A stretch of 64,000 nucleotides of DNA. Origin: Kitasatospora sp. NBC_00240 (GTDB lineage Bacteria; Actinomycetota; Actinomycetes; Streptomycetales; Streptomycetaceae). Location of the stretch: the NCBI RefSeq assembly GCF_026342405.1, contig NZ_JAPEMU010000001.1, positions 3,410,001 to 3,474,000 on the forward strand. Reading direction: 5' to 3'. Shown piece after piece: positions 1 through 6,688 of the stretch. How positions within the stretch are numbered: position 1 is the stretch's first letter; every line of letters starts with the position of its first letter. The notes under the pieces are model-generated. The model saw nothing but the letters and a program-made list of their open reading frames with translations. It had not been told where the DNA came from and searched no databases. Both the position numbers and the translations under genes were made by a program.

Positions 1-481
1 ACGTCCCCTGCCCGGTCCCGCCCTGGACGGTCGCCGAGACCGGCTGGCCCGTCACCAGCTCGAAGGCGACGATCGGCACCATCGCCAGCAGGAAGACCAG
101 CCCCGGCAGCACCAGGGCGGACCGCCAGGACCGCCGACGGCGCGCCCGCAGCACCTTGGAGCTGTTCCAGTCCGAGGAGGGCGGCAGCCCGACGGACGGC
201 CGGGCGGACGAGGGCGCGGCAGCGCCGGTGCCCGGGCCCCGGTCGGCCGCCACCCGCAGCTGGTCGCCGGTGCGGCGGAAGATGTGGTGGAACACGGCCG
301 TACTGGTGGTGGCCGCGACGCTGACCACCGCCGCGCCGATGACGGTGCCGGCCACCCCGAGTTCGGAGGCGAGCAAGGCACCCACCATGGTGGCGAGCGC
401 GCTCGCGACGACCTGAGCCATGCTCAGATCGATCCGCTTCCCGCCCTTCTCCGCCGCCTCGACGGGCTTCTGCTCCGGCAT
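1..481 (-). CDS. Hypothetical membrane protein, N-terminal part (runs off the left edge)
   Basis: This is the 5' part of a leftward gene and has no stop inside the window. The protein begins MPEQKPVEAAEKGGKR. A glycine/alanine-rich hydrophobic stretch follows (about residues 20-50) that looks membrane-inserted or hairpin-like. Next come a charged, proline/serine-rich linker and a second hydrophobic segment (about residues 130-150, reading ALVLPGLVFLLAMVPIVAFEL). ATG at 481 is preferred because AGGGG lies 6 nt upstream of it, whereas the ATG two codons earlier directly abuts that motif. I do not recognise a family. The real gene is inferred from codon bias and membrane topology; its function is unknown. 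Confidence 0.6.
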   Translation of the reverse strand, partial: MPEQKPVEAAEKGGKRIDLSMAQVVASALATMVGALLASELGVAGTVIGAAVVSVAATTSTAVFHHIFRRTGDQLRVAADRGPGTGAAAPSSARPSVGLPPSSDWNSSKVLRARRRRSWRSALVLPGLVFLLAMVPIVAFELVTGQPVSATVQGGTGQGT

Positions 482-1029
482 CAACATCCCCTGGTCGGTT
501 CGACTGCTCCTGGAACAAGTCATTCCATCGTGCCCAAAGAAGGACACAAGGGGCGAATGTCCGGTTCTTCGCTGTCGATATATGTGAAGATGATCACCGT
601 GCGGCTGCCAACGGCCCGCCGTTGAGGTGGCCACTCTTGAGATTCCCGTGAATCGCGGGAGACTTGAGCGGCGAGCCGCCCCGCTGGATGCCACGAATGG
701 AGTACTGTTCGTGGAGCCTGAGCCTTCGGTCGACTTGTCGACTGCCCATCAACCGGCAGATCGCCCGACGATCACGGAGCAGGTACGCACGGCGGCGCCC
801 GTCCCGGATCGTCGCGTCACGCCATGTGCGAGGACGGCCGGGACACCCAGGCGCGACGTCGACCGGTGACGTGGCAAAAAGGCAACCGTGCCACAGCGGC
901 GTGCCCGGGCAGAAGCCCGACACGCCGGGGAACTCAGCAAGGTTGTGGCCAGCCGCCAGTGGGCAGGCCACACTCAGTACGGGAGCAGCGACGCAGGTGA
1001 CGTCGGCAGGCACCACCCGGGAGGTAACC
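482..1029. other. 548-nt intergenic region between divergent genes, with a hairpin-rich sepH leader
   Basis: I see no convincing gene here. The left part (about 540-660) is less GC-rich than its surroundings and probably carries promoters for both flanking genes. The right part, closer to sepH, can fold into several hairpins: GTGGCA/TGCCAC at 871-894; a two-step stem at 897-927 (CGGCGTG/CACGCCG outside CGGGC/GCCCG, AGAA loop); and TGTGGCC/GGCCACA just after 940. This could be a structured 5' leader. It did not match the cobalamin or ydaO riboswitch signatures I could recall. Confidence 0.35.
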
Positions 1030-2073
1030 GTGCCCGAACTGCGCGTCGTGGCCGTCAGCAACGACGGCACACGGCTGGTGCTCAAGGCTGCCGACAGCAC
1101 GGAGTACACCCTCCCCATCGACGAGCGGCTGCGCGCCGCCATCCGCGGGGACCGGCCACGCCTCGGCCAGATCGAGATCGAGGTCGAGAGCCACCTCCGC
1201 CCCCGCGACATCCAGGCGCGGATACGAGCTGGTGCCTCCGCCGAGGAGGTCGCCCAGGCCGCCGGCATCTCCGTCGACCGGGTCCGCCGCTTCGAGGGGC
1301 CCGTGCTCGCCGAGCGCGCCTTCATGGCCGAGCGCGCCCGCAAGACCGCCATCCGCCGGCACGGCGAGTCCACCGGGCCCCAGCTCGGCGAGGCCGTCGC
1401 CGAACGGCTCGCCCTGCGCGGCGCCGAGAAGGACACCGAGCGCTGGGACTCCTGGCGCCGCGACGACGGCACCTGGGAGGTCGTCCTCGGGTACCGCGCC
1501 GACGGCGAGGGCCGCTCCGCCAGCTGGACGTACGACCCGCCGCGGCGGCTCGTACAGCCCAACGACGACGAGGCCCGTGCGCTGATCGGCGAGAACGTCG
1601 AGCGCGAGGACGAGCAGGTCTTCCCGTTCATCCCGCGGATCGCCAGGCTGCCGCACGACCGGCCGCTGCGCCCGATGATCGACCGACCCTCCGCGGACCG
1701 CATCATGTCGGCCCGTGAGGTCCGGGAGTCGCGGGAGGCCACGGCCGACGCGCGGGACTCGCTGACCAGCCTGCTGGACGTGGTACCCGCCTTCCGCGGC
1801 GACCTCGCGGTCGGCAGCCCGGCCCCGGTGGAACCCGCCGTGGCCGAGGTCGTCGAAGAGGTCGAGGAGCCGGCGGCGCCCGCGGCCGGCATCGGCGCGG
1901 GCTCGGCCTACGCCGACATCCTGATGCCGCGCGCGGTCGCGCCGCACCGCGAGCGCCTGGTCGGCACCACCGACCGGCAGGCCGAGGCGGACGGCGTACG
2001 CCCCGGGCGACGCGCCACCGTGCCCAGCTGGGACGAGATCGTCTTCGGCAGCCGGCGCAAGAAGCAGGAGTAA
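1030..2073 (+). CDS. sepH: Septation protein SepH (DUF3071)
   Basis: SepH is an actinobacterial cell-division protein that binds FtsZ and stimulates its assembly at sporulation and vegetative septa. The 347-residue product begins VPELRVVAVSNDG. It shows the conserved N-terminal domain with an HTH-like stretch around residues 60-85 (DIQARIRAGASAEEVAQAAG, then ISVDRVRRFEGPVLAERAF). A conserved WDSWRRDDGTWEV segment lies near residues 137-150, followed by a variable acidic/alanine-rich C-terminal half. Length agrees with known SepH proteins (about 340 aa). The GTG at 1030 is chosen because GGGAGGTAA lies just upstream and the conserved domain starts there; the longer reading frame to its left is not SepH-like. 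It is monocistronic, with a terminator after the stop. Confidence 0.93.
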   Translation: MPELRVVAVSNDGTRLVLKAADSTEYTLPIDERLRAAIRGDRPRLGQIEIEVESHLRPRDIQARIRAGASAEEVAQAAGISVDRVRRFEGPVLAERAFMAERARKTAIRRHGESTGPQLGEAVAERLALRGAEKDTERWDSWRRDDGTWEVVLGYRADGEGRSASWTYDPPRRLVQPNDDEARALIGENVEREDEQVFPFIPRIARLPHDRPLRPMIDRPSADRIMSAREVRESREATADARDSLTSLLDVVPAFRGDLAVGSPAPVEPAVAEVVEEVEEPAAPAAGIGAGSAYADILMPRAVAPHRERLVGTTDRQAEADGVRPGRRATVPSWDEIVFGSRRKKQE

Positions 2074-2095
2074 CGGCAGCAGCACCAGGCGGTAC

Positions 2096-2137
2096 CGCGC
2101 GGGCGGCCGCTCCCTCCAGGGGGCGGCCGCCCGCGCG
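2096..2137 (+). terminator. sepH terminator hairpin
   Basis: A perfect 15-bp GC stem (2096-2110 with 2123-2137) and a 12-nt loop lie 22 nt after the sepH stop. No U-tract follows, as is common in Streptomyces. It may also serve the converging sulfurtransferase gene. Confidence 0.65.
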
Positions 2138-2159
2138 CGTGCCGGGTGGTGACGGGCGG

Positions 2160-3008
2160 TCAGCCCGGCTGGGCGCCGGTGGCGATCGGCCGCTGCGGGT
2201 CCCGGGACCACTCGCTCCACGAGCCCGGGTAGAGCGTGGCCGACAGCCCCGCCACCTCCAGGGCCAGGATCTGATGGGCCGCCGTCACCCCCGAACCGCA
2301 GTAGACGGCCACCTCATGGGTGCCGGCGCCGAGCCCGCCGAAGCGGGCCGCCAGCGCGGCGGCCGGCAGGAAGCGCCCGTCCGAGCCGACGTTCTCCGTG
2401 GTGGGCGCCGACACCGCACCCGGAATGTGCCCGGCCTTCGCGTCGATCGGCTCCACCTCACCGCGGTAGCGCTCGCCGGCGCGGGCGTCCAGCAGCAGTC
2501 CGGTCCGGGCGAACGCGGCCGCGCCGTCCGCGTCCAGGGTCGGCAGCAGGCCGGGCACCGGCTTGAAGTCGCCCTCCCCCGGCGGCGGCAGCTCGGAGCT
2601 GAGCGCCAGGCCGGCGGCCTGCCAGGCGGCCAGGCCCCCGTCCAGCACCCGCACGTCGGGGTGCCCGGCCCAGCGCAGCAGCCACCAGGCCCGGGCCGCG
2701 GACATCGCCGGGCCGGCGTCGTAGACCACCACCGGTCGCTCCGCGCTGACGCCCGCTCGGCCCAGCGCGGCGCCGAGCACCTCCGGATCGGGCAGCGGGT
2801 GCCGGCCCGCCGTGCCGGGCGGGGCCGCCAGTTCGGTGTCCAGGTCCACGAAGTACGCGCCGGGGATGTGCCCGGCCTCGTACTCGCCGCGGCTGGACGT
2901 GCTGCCCAGCTGGAAGCGGATGTCGAGCAGCACCGGCGGCCGGGGGGAGGCGAGGGCCGTCTCCAGGTCCGGGACGGAGATCAGCGGGGAGTCCTGCGCA
3001 GTATCCAT
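2160..3008 (-). CDS. Sulfurtransferase (3-mercaptopyruvate/thiosulfate type, two rhodanese domains)
   Basis: This cytoplasmic enzyme family moves sulfane sulfur from thiosulfate or 3-mercaptopyruvate to an acceptor. The roughly 282-residue protein has two rhodanese modules. The first starts ISVPDLETALASPRPPVLLDIRF and contains GHIPGAYFVDLD. The second carries the active-site loop YCGSGVTAAHQ near residues 235-245. CGSGVTA is the 3-mercaptopyruvate-sulfurtransferase form of the loop, rather than CRxGxT of classic thiosulfate sulfurtransferase. The start is uncertain: ATG at 3008 (MDTAQDSP) or ATG at 3017 (MAPMDT). Neither has a strong ribosome site, and longer readings add an unlikely arginine-rich leader. 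It converges with sepH and diverges from the VOC gene. Confidence 0.88.
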   Translation of the reverse strand: MDTAQDSPLISVPDLETALASPRPPVLLDIRFQLGSTSSRGEYEAGHIPGAYFVDLDTELAAPPGTAGRHPLPDPEVLGAALGRAGVSAERPVVVYDAGPAMSAARAWWLLRWAGHPDVRVLDGGLAAWQAAGLALSSELPPPGEGDFKPVPGLLPTLDADGAAAFARTGLLLDARAGERYRGEVEPIDAKAGHIPGAVSAPTTENVGSDGRFLPAAALAARFGGLGAGTHEVAVYCGSGVTAAHQILALEVAGLSATLYPGSWSEWSRDPQRPIATGAQPG

Positions 3009-3188
3009 GGGCGCCATTCTTGCGCAGGGCGGGCCGCCGGCAGCTCTTTGTCCCTTCTTTGCCCGGCTCCCCCGCGCGGCCGCCCGCCTCCGCCGCACCG
3101 GTGGTGCGAGCATCACCCCCTACGCGCGGACCTGCCGCGCCGACCGTCCGCGTCGACCGCCCCGACGCCTCGTTGAGGAGACCTGCCC

Positions 3189-4025
3189 ATGCCCGCGGTG
3201 ACACTCCGTCTGGCCCAGGGCTCACCCTGCTGGACGAGCCTGCTGACCGACGACCTGGAAGGCGCCCGGGCCTTTTACGGCCGGCTGTTCGGCTGGGAGT
3301 TCTCCCCCGGCCCGGACCGGCCCGGCCGGTACGTCCGAGCCCGCGCCGGCGGCGCCCTGGTGGCCGGCCTCGGGGTGTCGCCCGGGGCGCCGGGCCGCCC
3401 GGTCGGCTGGACCACGTACTTCGCGGTGGACCACGCCGACGAGGTCTCGCAGCGGGTGCGCGAGTGCGGCGGCACGGTGGCGGTCGGACCGGTGCAGGCC
3501 GGACGGTCCGGGCGGCTCGCCATCGCCGCCGACCTCGCGGGGGCGGCCTTCGGGCTCTGGCAGGGCGAGGAACTCCTCGGCTGGGAGGCGGCCGGCGAGC
3601 CCGGCACCCCGGGCCGGACCGAACTGCTCACCTGCGAGCCGCCGGTCGCCGCCGCCTTCTACCGCGCGGTGCTGGCGGACGAGGTCCGCGGGCCGGCGGC
3701 CCCGGACGGCGGGCCGACGGAGGCCGGCGACGGGTGCGAACTGGTCGCCGGCGGCCGGACGGTGGCCCGGATCCGGCGTGGCGAAGGGCCGGCCCCGGCC
3801 CGCTGGCGGACCTGCTTCACCGTCGCCGACGCCGCCCGGACGACCGCGCTGGCCGTGCGGTCCGGTGGCCGGGTGGTGGCACCGCCCGGGCAGCCGGCGG
3901 CGGGCGGCGCCCGCCGGGACGGCGCCGGCGACACGGACGGCGGCGGGTACCGCGGCGCCGGTGGCAGGGTCGTGCACCTGGCCGACCCGCGCGGCGGCCT
4001 GTTCTCCGTGGTCGAGGCCGGCTGA
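3189..4025 (+). CDS. VOC-family (glyoxalase/bleomycin-resistance fold) protein
   Basis: The product is 278 residues with two tandem vicinal-oxygen-chelate-like halves. The first (about 1-125) has the typical WTSLLTDDLEGARAFYGRLFGWEF opening. The second begins near residue 145 (ELLTCEPPVAAAFYRAVL). It carries a glycine-rich insert near residues 235-255. Streptomyces encode many such proteins, and the substrate cannot be read from sequence. The ATG follows GAGGAG with good spacing. It stands alone between the divergent sulfurtransferase and the converging tdk gene. No neighbour suggests a pathway. Confidence 0.85.
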   Translation: MPAVTLRLAQGSPCWTSLLTDDLEGARAFYGRLFGWEFSPGPDRPGRYVRARAGGALVAGLGVSPGAPGRPVGWTTYFAVDHADEVSQRVRECGGTVAVGPVQAGRSGRLAIAADLAGAAFGLWQGEELLGWEAAGEPGTPGRTELLTCEPPVAAAFYRAVLADEVRGPAAPDGGPTEAGDGCELVAGGRTVARIRRGEGPAPARWRTCFTVADAARTTALAVRSGGRVVAPPGQPAAGGARRDGAGDTDGGGYRGAGGRVVHLADPRGGLFSVVEAG

Positions 4026-4030
4026 CCGGC

Positions 4031-4047
4031 GCCGGCCGGGGGCCGGC
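4031..4047. terminator. Possible bidirectional terminator between VOC gene and tdk
   Basis: A 7-bp perfect stem GCCGGCC/GGCCGGC with a GGG loop sits in the 49-nt gap between two converging genes. It is short for a terminator, but the position is right. Confidence 0.3.
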
Positions 4048-4074
4048 GGGCAGCCGATGCCCGGCCGGGGGCCG

Positions 4075-4728
4075 TCAGGCCTGCTGCTCGAAGGGCAGGA
4101 CGTCCGGGGAGAGTACCGAGGCGCGGGCGGTGGCCGCGGTCAGCCGGCGGCGGTGGTGGCGCCGGCACAGCACCTCGTAGCCGATCTCGTCCTCGCTGAC
4201 CGAGATGTCGCCGACGACCACCTGCGCCCCCTCGACCACCATCACGCCGCCGACCGTCCGGGCGTTGTGGGTGGCCCGGGCGCCGCACCAGCAGAGCGCC
4301 TCGACCTGGAGCACCTCCACCCGGTCGGCGAGTTCGATCAGGCGCTGCGAGCCGGGGAACAGCCGGGTGCGGAAGTCGGTGGTGATGCCGAAGGTGAAGA
4401 CGTCGATACCGAGCTCGTCGACCACCCGGGCCAGCTGGTCGACCTGCCCTTCGGCGTAGAAGTTGGCCTCGTCGCAGATCAGGTAGTCCACCCGGCCGCC
4501 GGCCGAGAGCAACTGGACCACATGGGCGTGGAAGTCGAAGGCGTCCGTGACCTCCACCGCCTCGGCCCGCAGTCCGAGCCGGCTGGAGATGGTGGAGGCA
4601 CCGGCCCGGTCGTGCCGGGAGAAGATGATCCCCTGCCGGCCGCGCGCGGCGTGGTTGTGGTCCAGCTGGAGCGCGAGCGTCGACTTGCCGCAGTCCATCG
4701 TCCCCGAGAAGAACACCAGTTCAGCCAT
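4075..4728 (-). CDS. tdk: Thymidine kinase
   Basis: Tdk phosphorylates thymidine (and deoxyuridine) with ATP in pyrimidine salvage. This 217-residue protein has the type-II (TK1-like) hallmarks. The P-loop GTMDCGKST spans residues 9-17 and the DEANFY Walker-B-like motif is near residue 90. A zinc-binding cysteine set includes CWCGARATHNAR and a C-terminal CRRHH. A lasso-like region rich in VGGVMVVEGAQV lies between these. It is the last gene of a leftward run; the phosphodiesterase-like gene ends 46 nt upstream, so co-transcription is likely. Confidence 0.96.
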   Translation of the reverse strand: MAELVFFSGTMDCGKSTLALQLDHNHAARGRQGIIFSRHDRAGASTISSRLGLRAEAVEVTDAFDFHAHVVQLLSAGGRVDYLICDEANFYAEGQVDQLARVVDELGIDVFTFGITTDFRTRLFPGSQRLIELADRVEVLQVEALCWCGARATHNARTVGGVMVVEGAQVVVGDISVSEDEIGYEVLCRRHHRRRLTAATARASVLSPDVLPFEQQA

Positions 4729-4774
4729 GGGTGGTGCAGAGGCCCTTCACTTGAGGTGGGCGGTTCGAGGGGGT

Positions 4775-5962
4775 TCAGCCGCGGACTTCGAGCAGCGGCA
4801 CATGCTGCTCGACCGGGGTCATCGACCCGTGCAGCCCGATCATCGTGGACTCGCCCGGCTCGTTGCGGGAGGCGATCACCGCCACGTCGTCCCGGGCCGC
4901 CGCGACCACGTCGCCGATCCGCTGGTAGACCCGGTCGTCCACCGACGGCCCGAACCAGCCCGCCGCGATCGCCTGCTCACGGGTGGCCACCCACATCCGG
5001 TCGCCGAGCACCTCGCTCCAGACGGTGTGCACATCGGCCGCCGCCCCCGGCACCGCGTAGACGTGCCGGGCCCGGCCCTCCCCGCCCAGCAGCGCGACGC
5101 CGGCGCTCAACTCCCAGTCCTCGTCGAAGTCGATCCGGTCCTCGGGCGCGATGTCGATCATGCCGTGGTCGGCGGTGACGTACAGCGCCGACCGCGGCGG
5201 AAGCTGCTCGGCCAGCCGACGGGCGAGCCGGTCGACGGTGTTCAGCATCATGCGCCAGTCGTCCGAGTCGACCCCGAAACGGTGGCCGGCGCCGTCCAGC
5301 TCGCTCACGTACGTGTAGACCAGCGCCCGGTCGTGCTCGGCCAGCCAGCGCGCCGCCAGATCCATCCGCTCCTCGCCGGTGGTCCGGCCGAGGAAGCTGC
5401 CGCCGGAGAGCGCCACCCTGGTCAGCGGGGTGGTCGAGAACAGCGGCGAGGAGACCTGGCAGGTCGCCACGCCCGCCGCGTGCACCTGCTCGAACACCGT
5501 CGGGTACGGCTGCCAGACCCGCGGCTCGGTCGGCGGCTGCCAGCGCAGCTGGTTCATCAGGTAACCGGCACCCGGCACCGCCACGGTGTACCCCACCAGG
5601 CCGTGCAGGCCCGGCGGCAGGCCGGTGCCCACCGAGGCCAGCGAGGTCGCGGTGGTCGCCGGGAAGCCGGCGGTCAGCGGGCGGCCGGTGTTCCCGAGCG
5701 AGCTGCCGATCAGCGAACTGAGGAACGGCGCGTACTCGGGGTGGCGCAGCAGGAGCTCCCAGCCCAGCCCGTCGACCAGGAACACGCAGACCCGGTCGGC
5801 CGGCTCGACCGGCAGGGTGGACGTGAAGCCGGCCACGCCGAGGCCGGCCGCGACCGAGGGCAGCAGGTCGCTGAGCGACCCACTGCCGTAGAGCGGCGCG
5901 GGGGCGTCGGCCGGGTCCAGGATCTCGAAGGAGTCGTAGCCGTCGGCGGGTGCGAGAGTCAT
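4775..5962 (-). CDS. Alkaline phosphatase/nucleotide pyrophosphatase superfamily protein
   Basis: This 395-residue protein has the metal-binding pattern of the type-I phosphodiesterase/NPP branch of the alkaline phosphatase superfamily. FLVDGLGW (Asp64) comes first. The nucleophile region PATTATSLAS with a threonine nucleophile is near residues 102-110, followed by GTGLPPGLHGLVGY. SELDGAGHRFG lies near residue 245 and VTADHGMIDI near residue 268. It hydrolyses phosphodiester or phosphomonoester bonds; the physiological substrate is unknown. There is no signal peptide, so a cytoplasmic location is inferred. It lies between the DUF5998 gene (41-nt gap) and tdk (46-nt gap), consistent with one leftward operon. 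Confidence 0.9.
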   Translation of the reverse strand: MTLAPADGYDSFEILDPADAPAPLYGSGSLSDLLPSVAAGLGVAGFTSTLPVEPADRVCVFLVDGLGWELLLRHPEYAPFLSSLIGSSLGNTGRPLTAGFPATTATSLASVGTGLPPGLHGLVGYTVAVPGAGYLMNQLRWQPPTEPRVWQPYPTVFEQVHAAGVATCQVSSPLFSTTPLTRVALSGGSFLGRTTGEERMDLAARWLAEHDRALVYTYVSELDGAGHRFGVDSDDWRMMLNTVDRLARRLAEQLPPRSALYVTADHGMIDIAPEDRIDFDEDWELSAGVALLGGEGRARHVYAVPGAAADVHTVWSEVLGDRMWVATREQAIAAGWFGPSVDDRVYQRIGDVVAAARDDVAVIASRNEPGESTMIGLHGSMTPVEQHVPLLEVRG

Positions 5963-6003
5963 CGTGAAGGTGTCTGTTTCCTGGGCTTTCCGGGAGCCGG
6001 GGG

Positions 6004-6594
6004 TCAGGGCCGGCCGCTGCTGATCGTCGCCTCGGACAGCGCCCGGGCGAAGACCAGCGCCTGCGCGACCGTCTCCGGACCGTCGCCGGCCTCGCTCACC
6101 CGCAGTGACAGGTCGTCAGCCGTGGCCGAACCGGTGTAGCCGTGGTCGGCCTCGCAGTTCGGGTCCGAACAGCCGGCCGGCTCCAGGTCCAGCCGCTGCA
6201 CCGCGCCCCAGCCGATGGTCAGCACGACCTCGCGCGGCAGGGTGCCCGGGGTGTACGTCTCCGGGTTGGAGACCATCCGGCTGAGCACGACCGAACCGAT
6301 CCGGTCCAGCCGGACACACTCCGTCGAGGTGGTCGCGAACGGCACCGGGCTGTTGGCGTCGCCGGACTGCTCGTCGGTGTGGCTCACCACGAAACGGGTC
6401 TGGGTGAGGACCAGCACGGTGACGTGCCGGCGCACCTCGTTGGCGTCGAAGGTGGTCTCCTGGTGCACCAGGTAAGAGCTGATCGGCTCGGAACCCACCG
6501 CGGACTCGACCGCCTCGGACACCAGGGCCGGGTAGTAGCCGCTGCGCTCGATCGCCGAGCGCAGGTCCTGAGTGGTGGTACCGGTCTTGGCCAT
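6004..6594 (-). CDS. DUF5998 family protein
   Basis: The 196-residue protein begins MAKTGTTTQDLRSAIERSGYYPALV and ends SEATISSGRP. It matches from memory the actinobacterial DUF5998 family, which has no established function. It looks cytoplasmic, with a beta-rich middle (RRHVTVLVLTQTRFVVSHTDE, then VVLTIGWGAVQRLDLEPAG) and a CSDPNCEADHGYTG segment that could bind metal (two Cys, one His). ATG at 6594 has GGAG close upstream; the longer upstream extension lacks conservation-like character. It is second in the leftward run synthetase/acetyltransferase - DUF5998 - phosphodiesterase-like - tdk. A role tied to those enzymes is only inferred from proximity. Confidence 0.82.
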   Translation of the reverse strand: MAKTGTTTQDLRSAIERSGYYPALVSEAVESAVGSEPISSYLVHQETTFDANEVRRHVTVLVLTQTRFVVSHTDEQSGDANSPVPFATTSTECVRLDRIGSVVLSRMVSNPETYTPGTLPREVVLTIGWGAVQRLDLEPAGCSDPNCEADHGYTGSATADDLSLRVSEAGDGPETVAQALVFARALSEATISSGRP

Positions 6595-6688
6595 AGCTCC
6601 ATCCTGGCATGGTCCGCCGACGAAGCGGGCGGCACGACGCCGGGATCCCGGCGTACGGGCACCCCGGATGGGGCGCAACCAAGGAAGG

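Noticed and set aside
871..1010. Riboswitch (cobalamin or ydaO/c-di-AMP) upstream of sepH
   Set aside because: Neither conserved core could be found; only generic hairpins are present.
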